From Clostridium merdae (lineage in GTDB: Bacteria; Bacillota; Clostridia; Oscillospirales; Acutalibacteraceae): a stretch of DNA of 64,000 bases. Positions within the stretch are counted from its first letter, which is position 1; each line of letters opens with the position of its first letter. The position numbers were made by a program, and so were the translations under genes. The notes under the pieces were generated by a model that ran no database searches, had not been told where the DNA came from, and was given only the letters and a program-made list of their open reading frames with translations. The DNA is taken from the NCBI RefSeq assembly GCF_900176635.1, contig NZ_FXLN01000004.1:434001-498000 (forward strand), in the 5' to 3' direction. This document shows positions 32,714 to 41,720 of the stretch, piece after piece.

Positions 32714-32750
32714 AAGACTGCAATTTATCATTCGGTAATTGCAGTCTTTG
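32714..32750 (+). terminator. Terminator after mutS2
   Basis: Perfect 12-bp stem AAGACTGCAATT/AATTGCAGTCTT with an 11-base loop. A short T-run (TTT) is part of the 3' end. Confidence 0.65.
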
Positions 32751-32817
32751 CAGGGCTTGGTCTGTCTGCCGCAAAACACATTGACCCATTTTTCTGTTTT
32801 GAAAGGAGCTGTCTGAT

Positions 32818-33576
32818 ATGCGTATGCCGATTCCTCGCTGGGGGCTGGTAGCCATTGGTGCCGTGGTAGTTCTTGGGCTGGCAGTTGCAATTCCTTATAA
32901 GTTGATGCTTACGGATGACCTTGCCGGCAAGTACAACCCAGCACCATCGCAAGATATTTTGCGGACCGCCGCAAAAGCAATGCTTACCAGTGAGCCTGTA
33001 AAGTTTTCAGAATCCGAAATCAATGCTTTTGCAGCTTACCATTTACAGGATGTGCAAAGCTTTATGGGAAAGGCAGAATACCAGCCAAATCAAATTTACC
33101 TTACATTCCCCAAAGAGAATACCGTAACCGCCTACACACCCGTTACTTGGAACGGTAAGAATCTGGGAGTTACTTCACGGTCTAAAGTCGTGTATGACCC
33201 CGCAGAGGAACAACTGCGTGTGGAGGTTCAGCAGGTTCGCCTTGGTAAGATGAGTGTATCACCAAAGTTTGCTCTCAATCAATTATTTGGAAAAGAGCTG
33301 CCTACCGGAATAACTCGAAAAGATAATGTGATTTTAGTGGATATAAAACCATTTTTGCACTCTGAAAAAGCAGTAAAAACGGGGTTCACACTAGGAATGT
33401 TTCAAGTGCAGGAAAATGGAATTTTATTTCAGGCAACCACTACGCTGTCTGACGCAGGGAATAAAGTGAGAGATTATGTAAAAGACTGGCTCGGCAAAAA
33501 TGTATCAGGAGATATTGATGTCAATGAACTTGAAGACAAGCTCTTGGATTATTTAAAAAAGAACGGAATCGGCTGA
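32818..33576 (+). CDS. Uncharacterised membrane-anchored protein
   Basis: A 252-residue protein with one N-terminal membrane segment (about residues 9-27, 'LVAIGAVVVLGLAVAIPY') and a large, probably extracytoplasmic domain. The central 'VRLGKMSVSPKFALNQLFG' vaguely resembles the 'GxLPvP' segment of YpmS-like (DUF2140) proteins, but the match is too weak for a name. AAAGGAG precedes the ATG. It stands alone between the mutS2 terminator and the ylxM-ffh promoter. Confidence 0.6.
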   Translation: MRMPIPRWGLVAIGAVVVLGLAVAIPYKLMLTDDLAGKYNPAPSQDILRTAAKAMLTSEPVKFSESEINAFAAYHLQDVQSFMGKAEYQPNQIYLTFPKENTVTAYTPVTWNGKNLGVTSRSKVVYDPAEEQLRVEVQQVRLGKMSVSPKFALNQLFGKELPTGITRKDNVILVDIKPFLHSEKAVKTGFTLGMFQVQENGILFQATTTLSDAGNKVRDYVKDWLGKNVSGDIDVNELEDKLLDYLKKNGIG

Positions 33577-33583
33577 AAAACAC

Positions 33584-33612
33584 TTGACTTTTCGACGTGA
33601 TTCCTGTATAAT
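33584..33612 (+). promoter_or_regulatory. Promoter of the ylxM-ffh operon
   Basis: TTGACT (33584-33589), 17-base spacer, TATAAT (33607-33612). Transcription should begin about 33619, right at the first arm of the leader hairpin. Confidence 0.8.
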
Positions 33613-33618
33613 TCACAA

Positions 33619-33661
33619 CTGTAAAGGTTTTCACTTTACAGAAAGCAACCGAACTTTACAG
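33619..33661 (+). promoter_or_regulatory. Leader with two mutually exclusive hairpins
   Basis: CTGTAAAG (33619-33626) is complementary to two identical copies of CTTTACAG, at 33634-33641 and 33654-33661. Only one pairing can form at a time. The second would bring a stem to within about 5 bases of the ribosome binding site GAGGG (33667-33671). The arrangement could be a translational switch; no known riboswitch class matches. Confidence 0.5.
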
Positions 33662-33677
33662 CGAATGAGGGTGCGAT

Positions 33678-34043
33678 ATGGCAAAAAATCTAGAAATATC
33701 TCTTTTGCTGGATTTTTACGGCGATATGCTCACCGATAAGCAGCGCTGTGTAATCGAGTATTATTACAACGACGATTTGTCGCTTGCAGAAATAGCAGAT
33801 AACGAAGGCATCACCCGGCAAGGGGTGCGCGACTCCATTAAACGTGCAGAAGCACAATTGTTGGAGATGGAGGAGCGCTTGGGTCTTGCGCGCCGTTTTC
33901 GCGAAATGCGGGAAGGGCTGGAGCAAATTCGGGAAGCGACCGAGCGAATTCGTATTTATAATTCACAATCTCTCTTTTCGCAGGACGTTCAGCAGGATGT
34001 AGCCTTAATTGAAGACATTGTTCGGCGACTATGTGAAGAGTAG
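33678..34043 (+). CDS. ylxM: YlxM, SRP-associated HTH protein
   Basis: Sigma-70 region-4-like DNA-binding protein (121 residues): 'LTDKQRCVIEYYYNDDLSLAEIADNEGITRQGV' contains the helix-turn-helix. It is nearly always found directly upstream of ffh; in Streptococcus YlxM modulates SRP activity. The extra ~45-residue C-terminal helix is longer than in the shortest members. It precedes ffh by 20 bases. Confidence 0.9.
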   Translation: MAKNLEISLLLDFYGDMLTDKQRCVIEYYYNDDLSLAEIADNEGITRQGVRDSIKRAEAQLLEMEERLGLARRFREMREGLEQIREATERIRIYNSQSLFSQDVQQDVALIEDIVRRLCEE

Positions 34044-34063
34044 ACGAAAGGATTTGAACAGCA

Positions 34064-35422
34064 TTGGCATTTGAAGGATTGGCGGAAAAGCTCGGCACCG
34101 CCTTTAAAAACTTAAAATCTAAGGGTAAGCTGACCGAAGCCGACGTCAAATTAGCCATGCGTGAGGTACGCCTCGCATTGCTGGAAGCCGACGTTAATTA
34201 TAAGGTTGCAAAAGATTTTACCAATAAAGTAACCGAACGTGCCATTGGCACGCAGGTAATGGAAAGCCTTACCCCGGCACAGATGGTTGTTAAGATTGTA
34301 GACGAAGAATTAACTGAGCTGATGGGTGGGCAGCAGGCACGCCTGAACGAAGCTTCAAAGCCGCCTACGATTGTAATGCTGTGTGGCCTTCAGGGCGCCG
34401 GTAAAACAACCCACGCAGGTAAGCTTGCCGCTATGCTGAAAAAGCAGGGGCGCCGCCCTATGCTGGTAGCGTGCGACATTTACCGACCAGCTGCAATTAA
34501 GCAGCTTCAGGTGGTTGGTTCTCAGGCGGGTGTTCCTGTGTTTGAGCAGGGCAGCACAAAGCCGATTGAGGTTTGCCGTGCGGCAGTACGCCATGCCAGA
34601 GATTACGGTAACGACATTCTTATTTTGGATACCGCCGGTCGTTTGCAAATTGATGAAGAGCTGATGAATGAGCTCAAAGAGCTCAAAGGTGATTTGCAGC
34701 CGCAGGAAATCCTTTTGGTGGTCGATTCCATGACCGGTCAGGAAGCCGTTAACGTTGCAAAAACGTTTGACGATTTATTAGACATTTCCGGTGTGATTCT
34801 TACAAAGCTCGACGGTGATACCCGTGGCGGTGCGGCACTTTCAGTTCGTGCAGTGACCGGTAAGCCTATTAAATATGCGGGTATTGGTGAAAAGTTAACC
34901 GATTTGGAAGTGTTCCACCCCGACCGCATGGCATCCCGTATTTTGGGAATGGGCGACGTGCTTACTTTAATTGAAGATGTTCAGCAGAACATTGATAAAA
35001 AGACGGCAGAGCAAACCGCCCGCAAGATGATGCAGAACAAGATGGACCTGAACGATTTGCTTGACCAGTTCAATCAAATGAAGAAAATGGGTCCTCTAAA
35101 ATCCGTTTTATCGAAGCTGCCGGGTATTGATAAGCAGATTAAAGATGTAGACATCGATGAAAGAATTATGGATCGTTCCGCGGCTATCATTCTTTCAATG
35201 ACTCTAGCTGAGAGGGAGAACCCCTCGGTAATCAACCCTTCTCGCAAACGGCGTATTGCTGCTGGCTGTGGAATGAAGGTGGAGGATGTAAACCGCCTGC
35301 TCAAGCAGTTTGAACAAATGCAAAAAATGATGAAGCAGGTAAAGGGCTTTAAGAAAAAGAAGAAGTTCCCCGGAATGCCGGGGATGCCGGGAATGCCCGG
35401 GCCGGGCGGCATGCCGTTCTAG
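34064..35422 (+). CDS. ffh: Signal recognition particle protein Ffh
   Basis: SRP54 GTPase (452 residues) that binds signal sequences and the SRP RNA for co-translational targeting to the membrane. The N domain is followed by the G domain: 'GLQGAGKTTHAGKLA', 'ILDTAGRLQ', 'TKLDGD'. The Met-rich M domain contains 'IINPSRKRRIAAGCG'-type RNA-binding motifs and ends in a GMPGMPG repeat. The start is TTG 34064, with AAAGGA 11 bases upstream. The usual first residues (AFEGLAEKL) follow directly. Confidence 0.95.
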   Translation: MAFEGLAEKLGTAFKNLKSKGKLTEADVKLAMREVRLALLEADVNYKVAKDFTNKVTERAIGTQVMESLTPAQMVVKIVDEELTELMGGQQARLNEASKPPTIVMLCGLQGAGKTTHAGKLAAMLKKQGRRPMLVACDIYRPAAIKQLQVVGSQAGVPVFEQGSTKPIEVCRAAVRHARDYGNDILILDTAGRLQIDEELMNELKELKGDLQPQEILLVVDSMTGQEAVNVAKTFDDLLDISGVILTKLDGDTRGGAALSVRAVTGKPIKYAGIGEKLTDLEVFHPDRMASRILGMGDVLTLIEDVQQNIDKKTAEQTARKMMQNKMDLNDLLDQFNQMKKMGPLKSVLSKLPGIDKQIKDVDIDERIMDRSAAIILSMTLAERENPSVINPSRKRRIAAGCGMKVEDVNRLLKQFEQMQKMMKQVKGFKKKKKFPGMPGMPGMPGPGGMPF

Positions 35423-35616
35423 GCTTTTCAATTCGGGATTTCATTCAAAAAGGGCGTAGCTTATTCGCTTTAAATTGACGCGCATTGAAAATGGAGATTT
35501 CTCTTTATTCAAAATAATAGAAATCACCAGCTTTTTAAAGTGAGAGTCGCTATGTAATCCTTTCAAGTGAATCACATATATTAAATTTATGAATTATATT
35601 TTGGAGGTTGTTTTGT

Positions 35617-35859
35617 ATGGCAGTTAAGATTAGATTGCGCAGAATGGGCGCTAAGAAAGCTCCCTTTTATCGTATTGTGGTAGCGGATTCCCGCTTCCCT
35701 CGTGATGGCCGCTTCATTGAGGAGATTGGCTACTACAATCCCATGGAAGAGCCCTCTGTTGTGAAGGTTGACGCAGAAAAGGCAAAGAAGTGGATTTCCA
35801 ACGGCGCTCAGCCCACTGATACTGTGAAAGATCTGTTCAAGAAGCACGGAGTGATTTAA
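35617..35859 (+). CDS. rpsP: 30S ribosomal protein S16
   Basis: An 80-residue ribosomal protein with the signature 'KIRLRRMGAKKAPFYRIVVAD'. ATG 35617 is 9 bases after GGAGG. It is followed by khpA, rimM and trmD, the conserved ribosome-maturation cluster. Confidence 0.96.
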   Translation: MAVKIRLRRMGAKKAPFYRIVVADSRFPRDGRFIEEIGYYNPMEEPSVVKVDAEKAKKWISNGAQPTDTVKDLFKKHGVI

Positions 35860-35880
35860 AAGATCGGAGGAGATCTACCG

Positions 35881-36114
35881 ATGGAGAAATTACTGGTTAC
35901 AATTGCTCAGGGGCTCGTTGAGCATCCCGAAGCGGTTACCGTTCAGGTGGACGAGCCGTCTGAAGATGGCACTGTAGTTTACCACCTGCATGTAGCTGAG
36001 GATGACATGGGTCGGGTAATTGGTAAGCAAGGGCGTATTGCCAAAGCGATTCGCGTGGTAATGCGTGCCGCAGCAACCCGCACAAATGGCAAAGTTTCTG
36101 TCGAGATCGACTAA
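35881..36114 (+). CDS. khpA: KhpA, KH-domain RNA-binding protein
   Basis: A 77-residue protein consisting of a single KH domain with the GxxG loop in 'GRVIGKQGRIAKAIR'. KhpA pairs with KhpB/Jag and influences cell elongation and division in streptococci; here it sits between rpsP and rimM, its usual place. GGAGGAG precedes the ATG. Confidence 0.92.
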   Translation: MEKLLVTIAQGLVEHPEAVTVQVDEPSEDGTVVYHLHVAEDDMGRVIGKQGRIAKAIRVVMRAAATRTNGKVSVEID

Positions 36115-36119
36115 TGAAC

Positions 36120-36180
36120 CAAGACTGTAACATAGCTTGTTCCGTAAGGAGTGCTGGCTTTGTTGCAGTCTTGTTTTAAC
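36120..36180 (+). terminator. Stem-loop between khpA and rimM
   Basis: CAAGACTG-(T)-AAC pairs with GTT-(G)-CAGTCTTG over a long loop, followed by TTTT. It may partly separate rpsP-khpA from rimM-trmD. Confidence 0.5.
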
Positions 36181-36295
36181 CATGGAATAAATGAGCGGGT
36201 TATTCGCTCTTAAAATAGCGTTGCGGTGTATTTCTGCGCACTTGGCGGGCAATGCTGCAACATGAGAATGAAGATAGGCAATGAGGAGGAAGGGA

Positions 36296-36814
36296 ATGCT
36301 GCAGCCATTTTTAGAAGCGGGAAGAATCGTTGGTACGCACGGGGTAAAGGGAGAACTACGCATAGAGCCTTGGTGTGATTCTGCCGATTTTTTATCGAAA
36401 TTTCACACTTTGTACTGGGACTCAAACGGAGCTTCCTCAGTTCAGGTACTTTCCAGCCGTGTGCATAAGCGGCTGCTTCTGGCGTATTTGGAAGGTGTAA
36501 CCTCTGCTACACAGGGTGACTCGATGCGCGGGCGAGTTTTATACTTGCGCCGTGCTGATGTTAAGTTGCCAGAGGGTACTTGGTTTGTGCAGGATATGAT
36601 CGGGTTAACGGTTCTGGATTACGATTCGGGTAAGGAATACGGTAAGCTGACAGATATTCTGAAAACTGGGGCAAACGATGTATATGAAATAACTGCACTG
36701 GATGGGAAAACGTATCTTCTGCCTTCGATTCCGCAGGTGGTTCTGGAGCGTAACCCCGAAGCAGGGGTTATGAAAATCAGGCCAATCAAGGGGATATTTG
36801 ACGATGAGGATTGA
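36296..36814 (+). CDS. rimM: Ribosome maturation factor RimM
   Basis: Assembly factor for the 30S head (172 residues): N-terminal beta-barrel ('AGRIVGTHGVKGELRI') and C-terminal PRC-barrel ('DMIGLTVLDYDSGKEYGKLTDIL', 'LLPSIPQVV'). ATG 36296 is used because GAGGAGGAAGGG lies just upstream. The 3' end overlaps trmD by about 11 bases. Confidence 0.94.
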   Translation: MLQPFLEAGRIVGTHGVKGELRIEPWCDSADFLSKFHTLYWDSNGASSVQVLSSRVHKRLLLAYLEGVTSATQGDSMRGRVLYLRRADVKLPEGTWFVQDMIGLTVLDYDSGKEYGKLTDILKTGANDVYEITALDGKTYLLPSIPQVVLERNPEAGVMKIRPIKGIFDDED

Positions 36815-37565
36815 TCTGTTTACGCTTTTTCCAGATATGTGCGAAACGGTAATGGCAGAAAGCATTGTAGGCAGAGCCCGAAAAAAAGGGGCTTTGCAGG
36901 TTTGCTGCCATCAAATTCGAGATTACGCTTACGACAAGCATTCCCGTGTGGACGATTGCCCGTTTGGCGGTGGAATGGGTATGCTGTTAATGGCAGAGCC
37001 CATTGCAGAGTGTATTGACGACTTGGTGCGTCACCTAGGTAAGAAGCCTCATATCGTCTATATGTCGCCGCAGGGGACTGTTTTGACACAGAAGAAGATG
37101 AATGAATTGGCGGAACATGAGAATCTCGCCATTTTGTGCGGCCACTATGAAGGAATAGACGAAAGAATTATTGACCGCTATGTGGATGAACAAATTTCTG
37201 CGGGGGATTATGTTCTTACTGGCGGTGAGCTGCCGGCTTTAATTTTAGCAGACGGTGTGAGTCGTTTGATTCCCGGTGTACTTTCAGATGATGTCTGTTT
37301 TGAAGAAGAAAGCCATTTTAGTGGTCTGTTGGAGTATCCGCATTATACCCGCCCTGCGAATTGGCGCGGAATGCAGGTGCCAGAGGTGCTGCTTTCCGGG
37401 CACCATGCTAATATCGACAAATGGCGAAGAGAGCAATCTTTGCTTCGAACTTGGAAAAATCGTCCCGATATGCTCGAAACGGCTGAATTGGATGAAAAGG
37501 ACAAACGGTACCTTGCCTCGCTTTGTGAAAAAGAGAGGGAATCTTCCTCGAACGAATCAAAATAG
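36804..37565 (+). CDS. trmD: tRNA (guanine-37-N1)-methyltransferase
   Basis: Methylates G37 of tRNAs to prevent frameshifting (253 residues). The trefoil-knot SAM site is visible in 'LCGHYEGIDERI' and 'GDYVLTGGELPALILAD'. ATG 36804 gives the usual MRIDLFTLFP start; an in-frame TTG two codons earlier has slightly better spacing to AAGGGG. Overlap with rimM suggests coupling. Confidence 0.95.
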   Translation: MRIDLFTLFPDMCETVMAESIVGRARKKGALQVCCHQIRDYAYDKHSRVDDCPFGGGMGMLLMAEPIAECIDDLVRHLGKKPHIVYMSPQGTVLTQKKMNELAEHENLAILCGHYEGIDERIIDRYVDEQISAGDYVLTGGELPALILADGVSRLIPGVLSDDVCFEEESHFSGLLEYPHYTRPANWRGMQVPEVLLSGHHANIDKWRREQSLLRTWKNRPDMLETAELDEKDKRYLASLCEKERESSSNESK

Positions 37566-37700
37566 AACGCATAATATAGATTATTCGGTGCAATGATGGT
37601 AGAGGGTACAAAAGTTTTCAACATTGGGGGCAAACTATACAAAGGGATTGCCTGTCCGAAACAACGTATAGGGCATCAATCCAAAATTAGCCTTCCTTTC

Positions 37701-37728
37701 TTGACGGCGCTTTCTATTGTGATATAAT
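37701..37728 (+). promoter_or_regulatory. Promoter of the HPr gene
   Basis: TTGACG (37701-37706), 16-base spacer, TATAAT (37723-37728). The leader is about 95 bases. Confidence 0.65.
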
Positions 37729-37827
37729 GACTATGACTTAAAGAATAATGTCAGTTTGTATATTATTGTGATGTGGGATGTTTTTTCGGGTTAGAAGCTA
37801 CATTTTGATGCTAGGAGTGAATTTTGA

Positions 37828-38091
37828 ATGTGCGTGAAAGAAGTATTAGTTCAGAATCAGGTAGGGCTGCATGCTCGTCCGGCTACTTTTTTTATTCAAA
37901 AAGCCAATGAGTTTAAGTCATCTATTTGGGTGGAAAAAGAAGAGCGCCGTGTGAATGCAAAGAGCCTTTTGGGAGTATTGTCCCTTGGTATTGTTGGCGG
38001 TACCGATATTCGCATTATTGCTGACGGTTCCGATGAGCAGGACGCTGTTGACAGCCTGGTTGCTTTGGTGAAATCCGGCTTTGCGGAGTAA
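37828..38091 (+). CDS. ptsH: Phosphocarrier protein HPr
   Basis: 87-residue PTS phosphocarrier. The catalytic His15 lies in 'GLHARPA', and the regulatory Ser46 in 'NAKSLLGVLSLG', so both PEP-dependent transfer and HPr-kinase control (carbon catabolite signalling) should work. ptsI is not adjacent; the gene is monocistronic with its own promoter and terminator. HPr is called rather than Crh because His15 is intact. Confidence 0.9.
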   Translation: MCVKEVLVQNQVGLHARPATFFIQKANEFKSSIWVEKEERRVNAKSLLGVLSLGIVGGTDIRIIADGSDEQDAVDSLVALVKSGFAE

Positions 38092-38185
38092 GTACCTGTT
38101 TTTATTATGAACGGCTTGGTGTCGCGGCCAGTGTAAATAAGATTTGCATGAAAGGCTGATTCCGGCGATTTCTAGGCAATTCAAG

Positions 38186-38209
38186 GCACCGCTTTGGCGG
38201 TGCTTTTTT
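38186..38209 (+). terminator. Terminator after ptsH
   Basis: GCACCGC pairs with GCGGTGC over a 4-base loop, then TTTTTT: a textbook intrinsic terminator. Confidence 0.9.
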
Positions 38210-38246
38210 ATTATTTGAAAGCTCTAAGCGTAAGGGGGGAGAAAGC

Positions 38247-40097
38247 ATGGAAGACCATAAGAAAGAATTACGAAAGAAAGCAATGCGCCTGCCGCTCACA
38301 CCGGGAGTATACCTTATGCGCGACAAGAGCGGAACCATCATTTATGTTGGGAAAGCAAAAGCGCTGAAAAACCGGGTTAGCCAATATTTTGGTTCTGAAA
38401 AAAACCATGACGACAAGGTTCGCCGTATGGTTTCTAACGTGCAGGATTTTGAATACATCCTTACCGACAGTGAGTTTGAAGCACTTGTGTTGGAGTGCAG
38501 CCTGATAAAGCAATACACACCGAAATATAATATTTTGCTTAAGGATGACAAAGGCTACCATTACATTCGTATCAGTAAGGGTGAGTGGCCAAAAATATCC
38601 GAAGCCAAACAGATTGCGGATGATGGTGCGGAGTACATTGGCCCATATGTGAGCTCGTGGTCTGTAAAACAGGCAGTGGACGAGGCTCTCAAAATCTTTC
38701 GCCTCCCCTCCTGTAACCGACGCTTTCCGCAGGATATAGGCAAGGGCAGGCCATGCCTGAATTACTATATTAAGCAGTGCAGCGCCCCTTGCCGCGGCCG
38801 GATGAAAGCAGAAGAATACCAGGAAGCTGTTTCAGAGGCGGTGGATTTTCTACGCGGTGGCAGTACGGAATCGATGAAACGACTGACGGAAAAAATGGAG
38901 CAAGCGGCAGAAAACTTAGAGTTTGAATACGCTGCTCGAATACGTGACCGTATGAATGCCATTCAAAAAATGCGGGAACGGCAAAAGGTGGTTTCCATTC
39001 GTGTTCCGGAGCAGGACGTAATTGCGCTGGCACAAGGTCCGGGTAGTGCATGTGTACAGGTATTTCGCTTTCGCGGTGGTAATTTAGTAGACCGCGAAAC
39101 CTTCCTCTTGGGGGAGATTGGGAACCTGAAGCAGGCACGCGGTGAGTTTATAGAGCGGTATTATTCCATGCGTGAACAGATTCCACCTCGCCTTACGCTG
39201 GATGGCCCGGTAGAGGATGCTACATTATTAGAAGAATGGTTAACGAATAAGGCTTCTCGTAAAGTGAAAATTACAATTCCTCAAAAAGGGGAGCAGGCAC
39301 AGCTTGTAGAGATGTGCCGTAGCAACGCAGCGGAACAACTGGCACAGCAAACCGGACGAACCGGCAGGGAAGCTTCTGCGCTCGATGAGCTAGCACGCCT
39401 TCTAGGGCTGGAAAACCCACCACAGTATATTGAGTCCTACGATATTTCAAACCTCGCAGGAGGCGATAACGTAGCCGGTATGGTGGTGTTTGAAAATGGA
39501 AGGCCGTTAAAGTCTGCCTACCGCCGTTTTCAAATTAAAAGCTTTGAAGGGCAAGACGATTATGGTGCGATGCGAGAAGTAATCAGCCGCCGTTTGGGGG
39601 AATACTACCAGCACAAGGAAAGTGGAGAAGGCTTCGGCCGCCTGCCGGATTTAATTTTGCTTGATGGCGGTAAAGGTCATGTATCTGCTGTTCGTCCTAT
39701 TTTACAGCAATACGGATTAGAGATTCCTCTTTTTGGTATGGTAAAGGATGACAAGCACCGCACGCGTGCCATTGCAAAGGACGGCGGCGAAATTTCCATT
39801 CACTCCACGCGCAGTGCTTTTACACTGGTCTCTATCATTCAGGATGAGGTTCACCGCTTTGCCATTGGGTACCACCGCCAAATGCGTAAGAAGAATACCA
39901 TCTCCAGTACGCTTACTACGATTCCCGGTGTTGGAGATGCCAGAGCAAGAGCGCTGCTGCGACATTTTCGTACCATCACAGCCATACGAGAGGCAGATTT
40001 AGAGCAGCTGTGCGGCGTAAAAGGGATGACACGCCCTGCTGCTCAAACCATATACGATTATTTTCACCCTAATTCGGGAGAAAAAGATAGCGGTTGA
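38247..40097 (+). CDS. uvrC: Excinuclease ABC subunit C
   Basis: Nuclease of nucleotide-excision repair (616 residues). The N-terminal GIY-YIG domain ('PGVYLMRDKSGTIIYVGKAK'), UVR motif (about 200-235), RNase H-like second nuclease domain ('SYDISNLAG...GMVVFENG') and C-terminal HhH motifs ('IPGVGDARARALLRHF') are all present. A strong AGGGGGGAG precedes the ATG. The downstream rsmD promoter overlaps its last codons. Confidence 0.96.
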   Translation: MEDHKKELRKKAMRLPLTPGVYLMRDKSGTIIYVGKAKALKNRVSQYFGSEKNHDDKVRRMVSNVQDFEYILTDSEFEALVLECSLIKQYTPKYNILLKDDKGYHYIRISKGEWPKISEAKQIADDGAEYIGPYVSSWSVKQAVDEALKIFRLPSCNRRFPQDIGKGRPCLNYYIKQCSAPCRGRMKAEEYQEAVSEAVDFLRGGSTESMKRLTEKMEQAAENLEFEYAARIRDRMNAIQKMRERQKVVSIRVPEQDVIALAQGPGSACVQVFRFRGGNLVDRETFLLGEIGNLKQARGEFIERYYSMREQIPPRLTLDGPVEDATLLEEWLTNKASRKVKITIPQKGEQAQLVEMCRSNAAEQLAQQTGRTGREASALDELARLLGLENPPQYIESYDISNLAGGDNVAGMVVFENGRPLKSAYRRFQIKSFEGQDDYGAMREVISRRLGEYYQHKESGEGFGRLPDLILLDGGKGHVSAVRPILQQYGLEIPLFGMVKDDKHRTRAIAKDGGEISIHSTRSAFTLVSIIQDEVHRFAIGYHRQMRKKNTISSTLTTIPGVGDARARALLRHFRTITAIREADLEQLCGVKGMTRPAAQTIYDYFHPNSGEKDSG

Positions 40098-40122
40098 CAG
40101 TATGCACAAATAATGGGATAAT
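40094..40122 (+). promoter_or_regulatory. Promoter of the rsmD-coaD unit
   Basis: TTGACA (40094-40099) overlaps the uvrC stop codon; 17-base spacer; GATAAT (40117-40122). Confidence 0.65.
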
Positions 40123-40158
40123 AAATTTAACAAGAGTTGGGAAAGGTCCGGTTTTTAT

Positions 40159-40710
40159 ATGCGAATTATTACAGGTTCTGCACGCGGCAAAAGGTTGCAA
40201 TCTCTGGAAGGAGAACGCGTTCGCCCTACACCCGACCGGGTGAAGGAAGCCCTTTTTAATATTATTCAGTTTGATTTGGAGGGCCGCCGTGTACTCGATT
40301 TGTTTGCAGGCTCTGGCCAGCTTGGCTTGGAGGCACTCAGCCGAGGGGCACGAGAGGCTGTGTTTGTAGACAGTTCACGCGACTCCGTTGGCGTAATTGA
40401 GAAAAACATTGAAGCCACTGGGTTTTTAAAGCAGGCAAAGCTAGTGAACTCGGATTCCATTTCTTTTTTGTCTCGTAACCCGGAGCCGTTTGATATTGCT
40501 TTTTTAGACCCGCCTTACCGTACTGGGCTAATTGAGCAAGCGCTGCCTTATACAGCAGCCGTTATGAACCATGGCGGAACGATTATTTGTGAACACCCAA
40601 GTGATGAAGAACTCCCTCTTACCGCTGGTGAATTTATGAAGGTGCGTTCTTACCGCTACGGAAAAATTTTGCTGACCGTGTATCGGCATAAGGACGTGAC
40701 ATCGTTATGA
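40159..40710 (+). CDS. rsmD: 16S rRNA (guanine-966-N2)-methyltransferase RsmD
   Basis: SAM-dependent rRNA methylase (183 residues). 'RIITGSARGKRLQ' and 'RPTPDRVKEALFN' at the start, the SAM site 'VLDLFAGSGQLGLEALSRGA', and the catalytic 'DPPY' (about residues 117-120) are all typical. It overlaps coaD by four bases (ATGA). Confidence 0.93.
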   Translation: MRIITGSARGKRLQSLEGERVRPTPDRVKEALFNIIQFDLEGRRVLDLFAGSGQLGLEALSRGAREAVFVDSSRDSVGVIEKNIEATGFLKQAKLVNSDSISFLSRNPEPFDIAFLDPPYRTGLIEQALPYTAAVMNHGGTIICEHPSDEELPLTAGEFMKVRSYRYGKILLTVYRHKDVTSL

Positions 40711-41201
40711 AAATTGCAATTTGTCCGGGTAGCTTTGACCCGGTTACCTTTGGGCATTTGGATATTATTAATCGTGCTCGTAAAATATTTGACCATTTGA
40801 TTGTTGCTGTATTGGTTAACCCCAATAAGCACACAAGCTTTACCGTAGAAGAGCGTATTGATATGCTCAAGCGTGCAACAGTAGGTATGACAGACATCGA
40901 GATTGTCGGTTTTGAAGGCCTTCTTGCTGATTATGCTAAAATTTGCAATGCTACCGCTATAGTAAAGGGTCTGCGAGCTTTGTCAGACTTTGAATATGAA
41001 TTTCAAATGGCTCTGACCAACAAAAAGCTGAACCCAAATTTGGAGACGCTGTTTTTAACTACCCGAGCAGAAAATATGTACCTTAGCTCAAGTATTGTAA
41101 AACAGGTAGCCACTTTTGATGGGGATATTTCAAATTTTGTGCCAGAGTGTATTTTGGATGACATTACGCAACGTCTTTATACAGGAGGCAAAAAACGATG
41201 A
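40707..41201 (+). CDS. coaD: Phosphopantetheine adenylyltransferase
   Basis: Coenzyme A synthesis enzyme (164 residues) that adenylates 4'-phosphopantetheine. The nucleotidyl-transferase motif 'PGSFDPVTFGHLDII' (T/HxGH) and the C-terminal 'YLSSSIVKQVATFDGD' (ISSTxVR-type) are present. It is coupled to rsmD upstream and overlaps the next gene by four bases. Confidence 0.95.
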   Translation: MKIAICPGSFDPVTFGHLDIINRARKIFDHLIVAVLVNPNKHTSFTVEERIDMLKRATVGMTDIEIVGFEGLLADYAKICNATAIVKGLRALSDFEYEFQMALTNKKLNPNLETLFLTTRAENMYLSSSIVKQVATFDGDISNFVPECILDDITQRLYTGGKKR

Positions 41202-41662
41202 ATGTAGAGAATTTATTGGATGAGCTCTACGACATGGTAGATAAAGCGTGGAATTTTCCGCTTACCGGTGGCAAAGCTGTGCTGGATGGTGAGGCGGTAA
41301 AGGTGATACTCGATGAAATCCGCGATAATCTCCCACAAGAGCTTCGTCAGGCAAAATCAATAGTAGCTGACCGTAACCAAATTATCAGTGATGCTAAGCG
41401 CGAGGCAGAAAGCATTGTTCGCATTGCGGAAGAGCGCGCCAGAACTCTTGTAAATCAGGATGAAATCGTGCGGCAGGCACAACAAAAATCGAACGAGCTG
41501 ATTAGCCAAAGCCAGGCGAAGTTTCGTGAGATGCGCCGCGCCTCAAATGACTACATTGACGATTTAATGAAAAGAACGGATGATGCGCTCGCTGCTAATT
41601 TAGCAGAGCTGCGTAAAACCAGAAATAACATAAAAGCATCTCAAAGAAACAACCAACAATAA
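41198..41662 (+). CDS. Coiled-coil protein of unknown function (ATPase-subunit-like)
   Basis: A 154-residue soluble protein, mostly a long Ala/Glu/Gln/Arg-rich helix (about residues 45-150) resembling ATP-synthase b subunits or DivIVA-like proteins. This resemblance is compositional and does not prove function. It follows coaD in many Clostridia. It overlaps coaD by four bases and ends at a strong terminator. Confidence 0.7.
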   Translation: MNVENLLDELYDMVDKAWNFPLTGGKAVLDGEAVKVILDEIRDNLPQELRQAKSIVADRNQIISDAKREAESIVRIAEERARTLVNQDEIVRQAQQKSNELISQSQAKFREMRRASNDYIDDLMKRTDDALAANLAELRKTRNNIKASQRNNQQ

Positions 41663-41672
41663 ATAGCAGCAA

Positions 41673-41720
41673 AAAAACGCGCTTTGACATGGCATGGGCG
41701 GCCAGTCAAAGCGCGTTTTT
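41673..41720 (+). terminator. Strong terminator after the rsmD-coaD unit
   Basis: A perfect 16-bp stem AAAAACGCGCTTTGAC/GTCAAAGCGCGTTTTT with an inner TGGC/GCCA stem. The 3' arm supplies the T-run. Confidence 0.92.

Noticed and set aside
37828..38091. Crh rather than HPr
   Set aside because: The catalytic His15 in GLHARPA is present, which Crh lacks.
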